Counted from the first letter of the stretch, positions 9,180 through 17,308 are shown. The stretch is 64,000 nucleotides of DNA from Rikenellaceae bacterium (GCA_015059955.1 SUZK01000006.1:62001-126000), one strand, 5' to 3'. Made by a program: numbers and translations. The notes: generated by a model not told the origin, from the letters alone.

Positions 9180-9647
9180 CTACTCGATGGCTATCTGCTT
9201 CATCTCCGGAAGCTTCTCGTCGGCATGCTTCTTAGGCAGCTTGATGCGCAACACGCCGTGCTTCATCTTGGCGGTGATGTTGTCGCGGTCGATGTTTTCG
9301 GGGAGGTTGAAAATCTGCCTAAACGAGGTGTAGGCGAACTCGCGACGTAGGTAGTGGTGCACCTCATCCTTAGCGCAATCCTCGTCGCCGCAGCACTCCT
9401 TGCCCTTATCATCCTTCGCCACCTCCTTCTCGAGGCATACGATAAGCTGATTGTCGGCATTTAGCTCCACGCGGAAGTCATCCTTGGTCATGCCTGGTGC
9501 TGCAATCTCGACCTTGAACTTACGGTCAGTCTCGATGACGTTGATCTGAGGTGTTGTGCCACGCTTAGGATAGAGCGCAGGCCACTGATCATAGAAGAGG
9601 TCGCCCCACATATCGGGCAGACGGTTTAGTTTTTTTACTGGCATCAT
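9180..9647 (-). CDS. Hsp20/alpha-crystallin small heat-shock protein
   Basis: This ATP-independent holdase has 155 aa. The alpha-crystallin domain (residues about 38-145) begins with TPQINVIETDRKFKVEIAAPGM and contains the usual REF.Y and GVLRIKLPKK (G-V-L motif) strands. The loop between central strands carries an acidic, cysteine-containing insertion, KECCGDEDCAKDE (near 82-94), not expected of a generic Hsp20, which might bind metal or sense redox state. The gene is isolated and lies divergent from rpsP. No CIRCE element and no clear TAnnTTTG box were seen upstream. Confidence 0.93.
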   Translation of the reverse strand: MMPVKKLNRLPDMWGDLFYDQWPALYPKRGTTPQINVIETDRKFKVEIAAPGMTKDDFRVELNADNQLIVCLEKEVAKDDKGKECCGDEDCAKDEVHHYLRREFAYTSFRQIFNLPENIDRDNITAKMKHGVLRIKLPKKHADEKLPEMKQIAIE

Positions 9648-9759
9648 AACATAAAGGTTTTAGAAATAAACTCACCTCAACACGAGCAAAACCCACGCCA
9701 AAGGAGGAGCTAAAATGGCAGATAATAGCGCTATAACTCAATCTTTTTTGTAGGTTTTC

Positions 9760-9790
9760 TTTGTCAGTCGGAAAAAAGTGTGTATATTTG
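9760..9790 (+). promoter_or_regulatory. Promoter of rpsP-rimM
   Basis: TTTG (9760-9763), 19 nt, then TATATTTG (9783-9790), a full match to the phylum consensus. The leader is about 55 nt. Confidence 0.8.
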
Positions 9791-9852
9791 CGCGCTAAAA
9801 GACCCGAATGGGTTATGCGTAATTAATTTTTAACCAATAAATTTTATAGCAA

Positions 9853-10383
9853 ATGGCTGTTAAAATTCGTTTGGCACGTCACGGTAAGAAGGGTTATGCC
9901 TTCTATCACATCGTTGCCGCAGATAGCAGAGCGCCACGTGATGGTAAGTTCATCGAGAAGTTGGGTACTTACAACCCTAACACGAATCCTGCTACAATCG
10001 ATCTAAAGTTCGACCGAGCTTTGGATTGGGTTATGAAGGGCGCACAACCTACGGATACTTGTCGAGCAATTCTCTCGTACAAGGGCGTAATGTATAAGAA
10101 GCACCTCCTTGGTGGTGTTGCTAAGGGCGCATTCACCGAGGCTGAGGCTGAGGCACGCTTCAACAAGTGGGCTGCTGACAAGCAGGGTAAGATTGAGGCT
10201 AAGAGCAACAAGCTTGCATCTGACGCTACCGCTGCTAAGAAGGCACAGCTCGCTGCTGAGGCTAAGGTTAAGGAGGAGCGCGCTGCAGCTATCGCTGAGA
10301 AGAAGGCTGCCGCTGCTGCCGCTGCCGCTGAGGCTGCTGCCGAGGCTGCTGAGGCTCCTGCAGAGGAGGCTACCGAGGCTTAA
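9853..10383 (+). CDS. rpsP: 30S ribosomal protein S16
   Basis: S16 helps assemble the 5' domain of 16S rRNA. The first 85 residues are the conserved core ([19 protein letters not shown] and [18 protein letters not shown]). The remaining 90 or so form a charged, Ala/Glu/Lys-rich tail predicted to be helical, which makes the protein (176 aa) about twice the E. coli length. Long tails on S16 are usual in Bacteroidetes. rimM follows after 12 nt, the conserved ribosome-maturation pair. Confidence 0.96.
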   Translation: MAVKIRLARHGKKGYAFYHIVAADSRAPRDGKFIEKLGTYNPNTNPATIDLKFDRALDWVMKGAQPTDTCRAILSYKGVMYKKHLLGGVAKGAFTEAEAEARFNKWAADKQGKIEAKSNKLASDATAAKKAQLAAEAKVKEERAAAIAEKKAAAAAAAAEAAAEAAEAPAEEATEA

Positions 10384-10395
10384 TCCCAAGGTGCT

Positions 10396-10890
10396 ATGAT
10401 CGCCGTAGGACGCATAGGTCGCCTCTTTGGCACCGACGGCGGAGTGATGATTACACTCTACGCTGCGTTCCCCGACGACATCTCAAACGAGGAACCGCTG
10501 TTTGTCATAGTAGACGAACTGGCGGTTCCTCTATTTATTTCATCCTTCGAGCGCCGCGGCCAGAGTGGCGCTGTCGTCCACTTCGACGACATAGATACAG
10601 AGTATCGCGCCGAGCACTATCTTCTTGGCCGCGAGATATTTATCGCCGAGGATGACGACGACGATGACGATGAGTTCTACATGCAGGACCTCATCGGCTT
10701 CAAGGTCAAGGTGGGCAAGCTCACGGGCGAGCTTACCGACTACTACGATAGCGAGGCCAACCCGCTATTCGAGATCTCCATCGATGGCAAGGAGCATCTT
10801 ATTCCTGCCCAGGAGGAGTTTATCGCGCATATCGACTTCGAGCGCCGCGAGATTAAGTTCGTCCTTCCCGACGGACTGCTGGAGCTTTAA
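10396..10890 (+). CDS. rimM: 16S rRNA-processing protein RimM
   Basis: RimM chaperones 30S head assembly and binds S19. The 164 aa begin with the RimM N-terminal beta-barrel (VGRIGRLFGTDGGVMITLY) and end in a PRC-barrel domain (from about 95, MQDLIGFKV, with IPAQEEFI and LPDGLLEL). A run of seven aspartates lies between the domains (EDDDDDDDE). It is co-transcribed with rpsP. No trmD follows; instead a repeat region begins. Confidence 0.93.
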   Translation: MIAVGRIGRLFGTDGGVMITLYAAFPDDISNEEPLFVIVDELAVPLFISSFERRGQSGAVVHFDDIDTEYRAEHYLLGREIFIAEDDDDDDDEFYMQDLIGFKVKVGKLTGELTDYYDSEANPLFEISIDGKEHLIPAQEEFIAHIDFERREIKFVLPDGLLEL

Positions 10891-11094
10891 TTATTCCTAT
10901 TAGAAATTAGAAATTAGCAATTAGCAGAAAGCTATTTGCAATGGTTGCGGGTGCTTTGCTTGCAAGGGCGGAGCATAGCTCCTTGCGGGGGTGCTTTGCT
11001 TGCAAGGGCGGAGCATAGCTCCTTGCTGGGGCGCTGGCTTAGAGAGTTTAGAGAATTTCGAGTCTGCTCCCTAACTTCCCTAACTTCCTTAATA
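10891..11094 (+). repeat. Composite repeat family 1 (head, duplicated hairpin block, palindrome remnant)
   Basis: The head ATTAGAAATTAGCAATTAGC (10900-10919) is followed by two tandem 40-bp copies of a GC-rich block (starting at 10951 and 10991) containing GGGCGGAGCATAGCTCCTTG. Then comes a degenerate palindrome arm (11041-11094, ending CCCTAACTTCCCTAACTTCC). It leads directly into the 79-bp array. I see no gene here. Confidence 0.75.
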
Positions 11095-11503
11095 TCTTTC
11101 ATCTTCGTGGGTATACTTTTGTATACCCGCATCACTGGGAGGGCGTGTCGGAGGGGTGGTACTGATAACTCTCATCTTTCATCATCGTGGGTATACTTTT
11201 GTATACCCGCATCACTGGGGGGGGGTATTGGAGAGGTGGAGCGACGATGCTAATCTTTCATCTTCGTGGGTATACTTTTGTATACCCGCATCACTGGAGG
11301 GCGTGTCGGAGGGGTGGTACTGATAACACTCATCTTTCATTTTCGTGGGTATACTTTTGTATACCCGCATCACTGGAGGGCGTGTCGGAGTGGTGGTACT
11401 GATAACACTCATCTTTCATCTTCGTGGGTATACTTTTGTATACCCGCATCACTGGGGTGGGCGTGTCGGAGGGGAGGAACGACAATGCCACTCTTTCATC
11501 TTC
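11095..11503. repeat. Tandem 79-bp hairpin repeat array, five copies (family 3)
   Basis: The hairpin cores begin at 11105, 11185, 11264, 11343 and 11422, giving periods of 80, 79, 79 and 79 bp. Each unit has a perfect stem-loop GGGTATAC-TTTT-GTATACCC (extended to 10 bp by flanking pairs), then GCATCACTGG, a GC-rich stretch and CTCATCTTTCATCTTC. Copies differ at only a few positions, so expansion is recent. The unit length is not a multiple of three, and the spacer-like segments are repeats too, so this is neither a protein repeat nor CRISPR. An isolated inverted copy of the hairpin lies at 49015-49046. Confidence 0.9.
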
Positions 11504-11618
11504 CCTCACGCTCTGCGTCGCTGCGAAACAGCGGTAGATGCCCACGTCGGGGCATAGAACGTCGTACTCCAAACATCGTCACGGTTGCCCCTCCTCGGCA
11601 TGACGAAGAGATATAATG

Positions 11619-11647
11619 AGAGAGCGCTGTTTATAACAACGCTCTCT
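11619..11647 (-). terminator. Probable terminator of the BspA-like gene
   Basis: The stem AGAGAGCG/CGCTCTCT (11619-11626 with 11640-11647) has a smaller internal TGTT/AACA pairing. It sits 22 bp past the minus-strand stop codon. The T-tract is weak. Confidence 0.55.
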
Positions 11648-11669
11648 GCTTCCTTGTTTATTCGAAAAT

Positions 11670-13688
11670 CTATCGTATTTGATACTGCACCTTCTCATAG
11701 TGGCCTCCCCTGCCACCACAAAATGGGCAGGCTTTTGTTCCGCCACAAAATCCGCATACCTGAACATATGTTCCGTGCACATGACCCACACCATGGCAAC
11801 TTGGACATATGCCCGTACCAGCACAACTTGTACAAGTAACCCACATATCTCTATATCCATATTCAGGCGTGTATGCCTGCTGAGTTTGAGTCTGTGTTTT
11901 TGTTTGTGTCTGAGTTTGTGTCTGAGTCTGTGTTTTTGCCGTCTCGGTGGTGCTACTCTTTTTGACCGACGTTGTAGTTGGGGCAGGGGCGGCAGTCTCT
12001 ATCTTATCTAACGTAAACTGGAAGTATGGCGAGGTGTATACTATCTTGCCATCTTTATCCTTTACGATTAGCTTGCAATATGGTGTTCGGCTCTTCTTCG
12101 TTCTATCTATATGTATCTCCGATGTGGGCACCGTAATGGTGAAGTCCTCCCATATTGTATATATATATGGTGCGCTCGCTATTTCATAATTAAACTGCAC
12201 ATATCCATCAGGAGAGTAGTATTTGTTGTTCTTGTCGGTAAGTTGACGTTTGTTCTCGTCGTATATATGAAGTATAAGTGTTGCCTTCTCATTATATGCA
12301 TAGTTTACACGTAGGTTGTTTAGATGAAATATAGTATTACCATCCGTGTTGGCTACCCATATTTTATCCACACTTGCCGATGCTGTCACATCATAGTATT
12401 TATGCAATTTTTCTAATGCCAAAGCGTATCCATAACCACTTCCAACCATATACCACTCACGAGCCCTTTTATTATCATTCAGCATTCTGTAACAATCTCC
12501 AATATTATGTGCGTAGAGACCCAAACTGGTATCATTTGCCACCTTGATATCTGTTGCCTTGAGATCGGTTTCTTTGAAGTTGGCTGTCTTGATGTCGACT
12601 ACCTTAATCGCGGTTGCCCTGAGGTAGGCTGCCTTAAGTAACATGTTGAGCGCCTCTTTATAACGTCCTAATGCGAAATAGTAAACTCCTGCTTGATTGT
12701 AACATACGGCTGTTGGTGCTGAGGTTGCCTCGTTATTGATGGCTCGTAGTATATATTTTAGAGCTTCTTCGTAGTTATTATTGTCATATAGCTCTTTTGA
12801 CTTTTTGAGTAACCACTCTATAGAGGGCCTATACTCTTCATAGCTCTCCTCGCTAATACCAATTCTCTTGCAATCGTTTTTGGTAACCCACGATGGCAGA
12901 TGGATTATTCTTGCCGAGGACACTTTACCCCAATTAGGAGCAAATGCCTCATCCCCAATACTCTTTACTGAATCAGGAATTGTTAATGTTATTATATCAT
13001 TCAGAAGAAATGCTTTACTCCCAATATATGTTACGGAATTAGGAATAGTTAGGGTTGTTATACCGTTATTATAAAACGCCGACCCTCCAATATTTGTTAC
13101 GGAATTAGCAATTTTTAGAGTGGTTATTTTATTGCTACCAAACACCCCATCTCCAATCGATGTTACCGAATCAGGAATAGTTAGGGTTGTTATTTTGTTG
13201 CCACAAAACGTACGATCTCCAATACTCTTTACCGAGTTTGGTATATTTAGCGTTGTTAAGTCGTTATCATAAAACGCATAATCTCCAATACTCTTTACCG
13301 AGTTTGGTATATTTAGCGTTGTTAAGTTACAATCAGTAAACGCATAATTTCCAATAGATATTACAGAATTTGGGATTGTAATCTCTGTTATATCACAATC
13401 TCTGAACGCATGATTACCAATATGTGTAATACCATTCTCAATTATTACGGACTTGACTGCCTCTCTGCGTTTCCCTTTAGCCCAAGGGCAATTCTTAGAA
13501 TAGCTGTTTCGTTGCTTCAAGTCTCCATAATCAGGCATATCGCCCTTTCCTGAGATTATAAGGGTGCCATCATCTTTTAGTTCCCAGGTGATTGACTCGG
13601 TTAGCTTCTTAGGCTTGCTGGCGTGGGAGTAGTTTGCAAATGCTAAAATGATAAATAGCACAGCGCAAATTTGAAAAAATCTTTTCAT
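11670..13688 (-). CDS. Secreted BspA-type leucine-rich repeat protein with TPR-like region and C-terminal CxxCxGxG zinc-finger module
   Basis: I start at the ATG at 13688 because it begins a clean signal peptide (MKRFFQICAVLFIILAFANY...A); an upstream GTG at 13706 is less likely. The mature 670-aa protein has about seven 22-residue BspA-type LRRs (residues about 90-265, pattern SIGDYAFYDN.LTTLNIPNSV). A helical TPR-like region with an unusual run of five-residue KATDIK-like repeats follows (near 350-375), then a beta-rich domain, a Gln-Thr repeat linker (near 590-610) and four CxxCxGx motifs like the DnaJ zinc finger (CTSCAGTG, CPSCHGVG, CGFCGGTK, CPFCGGRG). BspA LRRs often bind host or bacterial surfaces. 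The zinc-finger end is odd for an exported protein. Two neighbouring LRR units (from 13215 and 13281) are identical over most of their 66 nt. Confidence 0.85.
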   Translation of the reverse strand: MKRFFQICAVLFIILAFANYSHASKPKKLTESITWELKDDGTLIISGKGDMPDYGDLKQRNSYSKNCPWAKGKRREAVKSVIIENGITHIGNHAFRDCDITEITIPNSVISIGNYAFTDCNLTTLNIPNSVKSIGDYAFYDNDLTTLNIPNSVKSIGDRTFCGNKITTLTIPDSVTSIGDGVFGSNKITTLKIANSVTNIGGSAFYNNGITTLTIPNSVTYIGSKAFLLNDIITLTIPDSVKSIGDEAFAPNWGKVSSARIIHLPSWVTKNDCKRIGISEESYEEYRPSIEWLLKKSKELYDNNNYEEALKYILRAINNEATSAPTAVCYNQAGVYYFALGRYKEALNMLLKAAYLRATAIKVVDIKTANFKETDLKATDIKVANDTSLGLYAHNIGDCYRMLNDNKRAREWYMVGSGYGYALALEKLHKYYDVTASASVDKIWVANTDGNTIFHLNNLRVNYAYNEKATLILHIYDENKRQLTDKNNKYYSPDGYVQFNYEIASAPYIYTIWEDFTITVPTSEIHIDRTKKSRTPYCKLIVKDKDGKIVYTSPYFQFTLDKIETAAPAPTTTSVKKSSTTETAKTQTQTQTQTQTKTQTQTQQAYTPEYGYRDMWVTCTSCAGTGICPSCHGVGHVHGTYVQVCGFCGGTKACPFCGGRGGHYEKVQYQIR

Positions 13689-13764
13689 CGCTATTCTTGT
13701 GAACACCCGACCCCAAATGCGTGGCTTAGTAAAACAAAGAAAGTGTGGAGTCGATTAGTTTATA

Positions 13765-13916
13765 CGATTGGAGGTTCTGGAATACCTTACTGCGAATAAA
13801 CATACCCCACACTCGTATTGAGCATAGGGTACAGAACACCCCAGACTATACAATACGGAGCGACGAGTGTGATGCTTACCTCGCAGTAATTGTGAAATTT
13901 TCCAGATTTCCAATCG
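13765..13916. repeat. Long imperfect inverted repeat (about 150 nt)
   Basis: Nested complementary blocks share one axis: CGATTGG (13765-13771) with CCAATCG (13910-13916), ACTGCGA (13789-13795) with TCGCAGT (13881-13887), ACACTCGT (13809-13816) with ACGAGTGT (13863-13870), and GTATTG (13815-13820) with CAATAC (13851-13856). Loops and bulges separate them. The element lies in the 640-bp gap between the BspA-like gene and glyA. It could be a structured RNA, a palindromic MITE remnant or two facing copies of a short repeat. Open frames on both strands look like by-products of the symmetry. Confidence 0.65.
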
Positions 13917-14054
13917 AGGGTAAAAGCTAATACACTTTCATCATAAAATATGTCTGCCGAGAGATATGCTTTCGGCAATACAAATGTAGGCAAAATATTG
14001 GGACTGTGCAAATTTATTACGCAGAATTTGGAAGAACAGATGAAAGAGGAGAGA

Positions 14055-14240
14055 TTTGCTATAAATTAGCAATGGTTGCGGGTGCTTTGCTTGCGAGGGC
14101 GGAGCATAGCTCCTTGCGAGGGCGCAGGCTTAGAGATTAGGGAAGTTAGGGAATTTAGAGTCTGCGCCCTAACTTCCCTAACTTCCCTAATCTCTCTTTC
14201 CACTGTTCTCTGTTCTCTTTCATCTTTGAACTTTCATCTT
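14055..14240 (+). repeat. Composite repeat family 1, complete copy upstream of glyA
   Basis: All parts are present in order: head (AAATTAGCAATGG, near 14062), GC-rich block (GGGCGGAGCATAGCTCCTTGC, 14098-14117), a palindrome with a perfect 20-bp stem (14132-14151 with 14176-14195, built of TTAGGGAAG units) and the CT-rich tail (CTGTTCTCTTTCATCTTTG, 14210-14228). It ends at the -33 box of glyA. Confidence 0.8.
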
Positions 14241-14242
14241 TT

Positions 14243-14274
14243 TTTGCGATTTTCAAAATAATTTCTTATCTTTG
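14243..14274 (+). promoter_or_regulatory. Promoter of glyA
   Basis: TTTG (14243-14246), 20 nt, TATCTTTG (14267-14274). The repeat tail directly abuts the -33 element. Confidence 0.8.
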
Positions 14275-14326
14275 TTAGTTAGTAAAGCATATAAAAGTAA
14301 ACTAAACCGATATAAAACAACCTACA

Positions 14327-15607
14327 ATGAACAAAGACACACAGATTTTTGACTTGATCGCCGAGGAGCGTTCACGTCAGATGAAGGGCATCGAGCTTAT
14401 CGCATCGGAGAACTTCGTGAGCGACCAGGTTATGGCAGCTATGGGTTCGGTATGCACCAACAAGTATGCTGAGGGCTACCCCGCTGCTCGTTACTACGGC
14501 GGCTGCGAGGTCGTTGATAAGATTGAGAACCTCGCTATCGAGCGCATCTGCAAGCTCTATGGCGCTGAGTATGCTAACGTGCAGCCTCACTCAGGTGCTC
14601 AGGCCAACATGGCGGTATTCTTCGCAGTATTGAAGCCAGGTGACACATTTATGGGTCTCGACCTCTCACACGGCGGTCACCTCTCACACGGCTCGCCAGT
14701 GAACATGTCGGGTATGTACTTCAAGGCTGTGGGTTACAAGCTCAAGGAGGAGACCGGCAACATCGACTACGACGAGATGGAGGCACTCGCATTGGAGCAC
14801 AAGCCAAAGCTTATCGTGGGTGGTGCTTCGGCATTCTCTCGCGAGTGGGACTACAAGCGTATGCGCGAGATTGCCGACAAGGTAGGTGCTTTGTTGCTTA
14901 TCGACATGGCGCACACCGCAGGTCTTATCGCTGCTGGCTTGTTGGACAACCCTGTTAAGTATGCACACATCGTGACATCTACAACACATAAGACATTGCG
15001 TGGCCCTCGTGGCGGTATTATCCTTATGGGCAAGGACTTCGACAACCCATGGGGCTACACCACTCCTAAGGGCGTTGTTAAGAAGATGTCGCAGATTCTC
15101 AACTCGGCAGTATTCCCAGGCATCCAGGGTGGTCCATTGGAGCACGTCATCGCAGCTAAGGCTGTTGCCTTTGGCGAGGCACTCACCCCTGAGTACAAGG
15201 AGTACCAGCAGCAGGTTGTCAAGAACTCTAAGGCGTTGGCAGAGGCTCTCACAAAGCGTGGCTACAAGATAGTATCGGGCGGCACGGACAACCACCTTAT
15301 GTTGGTTGACCTACGCACCAAGTTCCCAGAGCTCACAGGTAAGCTCGCGGAGAAGTGCTTGGTAGCTGCCGACATCACAACAAACAAGAACATGGTGCCA
15401 TTCGACTCGCGCACCCCATTCACAACATCGGGCTTGCGCTTCGGTACTCCTGCCATCACCACACGTGGTGTCAAGGAGGATAAGATGGACTACATCGCCG
15501 AGCTTATCGACCGCGTATTGTCTGACCCCGAGAACGAGGCAAACATCGCAGCCGTACGCAAGGATGTAAACGCCATGATGGCTGAGTATCCACTCTTCGC
15601 GTGGTAG
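14327..15607 (+). CDS. glyA: Serine hydroxymethyltransferase
   Basis: GlyA converts serine + tetrahydrofolate to glycine + 5,10-methylene-THF, supplying one-carbon units. It is a PLP enzyme of 426 aa, the standard bacterial length. [13 protein letters not shown] carries the PLP lysine, Lys222, and [14 protein letters not shown] and [11 protein letters not shown] are signature blocks. It has its own promoter and a terminator at 15626-15657, so it is monocistronic. Confidence 0.98.
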   Translation: MNKDTQIFDLIAEERSRQMKGIELIASENFVSDQVMAAMGSVCTNKYAEGYPAARYYGGCEVVDKIENLAIERICKLYGAEYANVQPHSGAQANMAVFFAVLKPGDTFMGLDLSHGGHLSHGSPVNMSGMYFKAVGYKLKEETGNIDYDEMEALALEHKPKLIVGGASAFSREWDYKRMREIADKVGALLLIDMAHTAGLIAAGLLDNPVKYAHIVTSTTHKTLRGPRGGIILMGKDFDNPWGYTTPKGVVKKMSQILNSAVFPGIQGGPLEHVIAAKAVAFGEALTPEYKEYQQQVVKNSKALAEALTKRGYKIVSGGTDNHLMLVDLRTKFPELTGKLAEKCLVAADITTNKNMVPFDSRTPFTTSGLRFGTPAITTRGVKEDKMDYIAELIDRVLSDPENEANIAAVRKDVNAMMAEYPLFAW

Positions 15608-15625
15608 TATAGCAATGCGGATATT

Positions 15626-15657
15626 AGGGCGTTGGGGATATCCTTGACGCCCTTTTT
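15626..15657 (+). terminator. Intrinsic terminator of glyA
   Basis: AGGGCGT (15626-15632) pairs with ACGCCCT (15647-15653) around a loop containing GGATATCC, and T5 (15653-15657) follows. It ends 12 bp before the next start codon. Confidence 0.8.
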
Positions 15658-15669
15658 ATAATATAAGGT

Positions 15670-16347
15670 ATGAAAGAGGTATTATCATTTCTTGCCGACC
15701 TCCACGACAACAACAACCGCGAGTGGTTCGAGGCCAACAAGGGGCGCTACCGTGAGGCATTAGCTACGCATCACGCCAATGTCGAGCGTCTCATCGCGCT
15801 TATCGCGCGCTTCGACCCGTCGGTCGAGGGGCTTAAGGTTGCCGACGCCACCTACCGCATCTATCGCGATACGCGCTTCTCGAAGGATAAGACGCCATAT
15901 AAGGACTTTATGAGCACCTTTATCGTGCGTGGCGGCAAGCGCAGCGGCTATGGCGGCTACTACCTACATATATCACCCAAGGGCAACACCTGGGGTGAGG
16001 GGTCGTTCCTCGCAGCGGGGAATGTATGCCCAGAGCCACATATACTACAAAGTCTTCGCGAGGAGATTGAGGATAACGCGGCGCTTATGGTCGAGAATAT
16101 CGAGCGTAGCGGCTTTACGATGGATAGAAGCAACGCCCTGAAGCGCACGCCACGTGGCTTTAGCGTAGCCCCAGAGTACGAATACCTACTACGTCAGCGC
16201 GAGCTATGTCTATCGAAGAGTTTAGATAGCTCATGGTTTATGCAGGATGATTGGGTGGAGCGCACTGCCGATATGTTCGAGCGCTGCAAGCCCTTCCTTG
16301 AGCAGATGAACCGCGCCATAGAGTACGCCAAGGAGGAGATGGCATAG
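15670..16347 (+). CDS. DUF2461 family protein
   Basis: This 225-aa protein has the TIGR02453/DUF2461 family pattern: FLADLHDNNNREWFEANKGRY at the N terminus, YRIYRDTRFSKDKTPYK near 58-75 and GYYLHISPKGN near 97. No signal peptide or membrane segment is visible, so it is cytosolic. The biochemical function of the family is unknown. It follows the glyA terminator by 12 bp and must use read-through or a promoter overlapping that hairpin. Confidence 0.85.
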   Translation: MKEVLSFLADLHDNNNREWFEANKGRYREALATHHANVERLIALIARFDPSVEGLKVADATYRIYRDTRFSKDKTPYKDFMSTFIVRGGKRSGYGGYYLHISPKGNTWGEGSFLAAGNVCPEPHILQSLREEIEDNAALMVENIERSGFTMDRSNALKRTPRGFSVAPEYEYLLRQRELCLSKSLDSSWFMQDDWVERTADMFERCKPFLEQMNRAIEYAKEEMA

Positions 16348-16373
16348 GCACAATAAGATATTACATTATATTA

Positions 16374-16468
16374 TTTGGAGAATTGGTTCTTTTTATCTAT
16401 ATTTGCTCTAAGAAAAGAGCCTAAGCGGTTATTAGATCCAACCGTTAGATTAACTTAATTATTGGATC
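16374..16468 (+). promoter_or_regulatory. Promoter and structured leader of the first small lipoprotein
   Basis: TTTG (16374-16377), 20 nt, TATATTTG (16398-16405). The leader of about 85 nt holds a GCTCT/AGAGC hairpin (16405-16420), a CGGTT/AACCG hairpin (16426-16444) and an alternative 7-bp pairing, GATCCAA/TTGGATC (16435-16441 with 16462-16468), that excludes the second hairpin. The mutually exclusive folds could matter for regulation. Confidence 0.65.
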
Positions 16469-16492
16469 GCAACTAAAAACACACAAAGTATT

Positions 16493-16798
16493 ATGAAAAA
16501 ACTATTACTACTTTTGGCTATGGCAGGCGTGATGGTTGCTTGCGGTAGTGAGGACAAGAAGGAGGACAAGAAGGCTGACGAGAAGGCTAAGCAGGAGCAG
16601 GTCGACAAGAAGGAGAGCCAACCAGAGGTCAAGAAGGTTGACTCTGTAGCCGACAAGACAAACGCATACATTCAGCAGCTTGAGAACGTAGAGTCACAGG
16701 CTGAGGCTGAGGCAATCCTTAAGGAGATGATGTCGTGGTACGAGGGTCTTAACGAGGCTGACAAGAAGGTTGTTGATGATATTATGAACAACTTGTAA
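16493..16798 (+). CDS. Small charged lipoprotein
   Basis: The 101-aa precursor has a lipoprotein signal (MKKLLLLLAMAGVMVACGS, lipidated Cys near 17). The mature part is dominated by Lys, Glu and Asp, likely helical, with the core DKTNAYIQQLENVESQAE and an acidic C terminus. I recognise no family. It is a sister of the lipoprotein at 16967: the signal and first mature residues (VMVACG.EDKK) are nearly identical while the bodies differ. It has its own promoter and terminator. Confidence 0.8.
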   Translation: MKKLLLLLAMAGVMVACGSEDKKEDKKADEKAKQEQVDKKESQPEVKKVDSVADKTNAYIQQLENVESQAEAEAILKEMMSWYEGLNEADKKVVDDIMNNL

Positions 16799-16817
16799 TT
16801 GCTCATTCGCTATCAAG

Positions 16818-16855
16818 ATAGGCTGGCCAAATCTTTGACCAGCCTATTTCGTTTT
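16818..16855 (+). terminator. Intrinsic terminator
   Basis: ATAGGCTGG (16818-16826) pairs perfectly with CCAGCCTAT (16839-16847), followed by TTCGTTTT. Confidence 0.85.
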
Positions 16856-16914
16856 CAGTGATACACAGAGGTGTTGTCACGAGTCATACGTGGCTAAAAG
16901 AATGAATAGCCATT

Positions 16915-16946
16915 TTTGTATTTACTGATAATTATTCGTATATTTG
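16915..16946 (+). promoter_or_regulatory. Promoter of the second small lipoprotein
   Basis: TTTG (16915-16918), 20 nt, TATATTTG (16939-16946). This also shows that the ATG at 16916 cannot be the real start. Confidence 0.8.
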
Positions 16947-16966
16947 TACTAACAATTCGAAACACA

Positions 16967-17287
16967 ATGAAAAGACTATTTTTACTTTTGGCCATAGCAG
17001 GCGTGATGGTTGCTTGCGGTGGCGAGGACAAGAAGAGTGAGGAGCAGCGAAGCAAAACGGCTTTCGACTACTATGTCGAGTGGATTACAGCCTCTGCTGA
17101 GGGCAATCAAGAGGCCTTCAATGTAGCGTTCGAAGCCCACGAGGAGGCTACAAAAGATATGTCCCATGATGAGCTAAGACGCCTCTACGAGGATGTAAAT
17201 AGATGGAACGTACAGAACACCGATATTGCCACCAAGGGTACATCCAACCTAATAAGGATGAAAAACGAATACCGTAAGAGCAAGTAG
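16967..17287 (+). CDS. Second small lipoprotein, sister of the previous one
   Basis: I start at the ATG at 16967, 20 nt after the -7 box. It yields MKRLFLLLAIAGVMVACGG with the lipid-attachment Cys near 17. The mature part (about 90 aa) is helical and charged (FDYYVEWITASAEGNQEAFN). The signal and lipobox are almost the same as in the gene at 16493, pointing to tandem duplication followed by divergence. No known domain is recognised. Confidence 0.8.
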   Translation: MKRLFLLLAIAGVMVACGGEDKKSEEQRSKTAFDYYVEWITASAEGNQEAFNVAFEAHEEATKDMSHDELRRLYEDVNRWNVQNTDIATKGTSNLIRMKNEYRKSK

Positions 17288-17308
17288 CCACCCACTACTA
17301 ACAAGACA

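Noticed and set aside
11095..11503. Possible CRISPR array
   Set aside because: The whole 79-bp unit is repeated with few differences; there are no unique spacers and no cas genes nearby.
11187..11616. Short frames encoding MGILLYTRITGG-like peptides
   Set aside because: They are translations of the 79-bp hairpin repeat and recur in several frames and on both strands.
13745..14011. Two facing small frames on opposite strands
   Set aside because: They reflect the symmetry of the inverted repeat; neither has a start region or recognisable domain.
14684..15295. 203-aa antisense frame inside glyA
   Set aside because: It is a shadow of a strongly biased coding region; glyA is unmistakable in the other direction.
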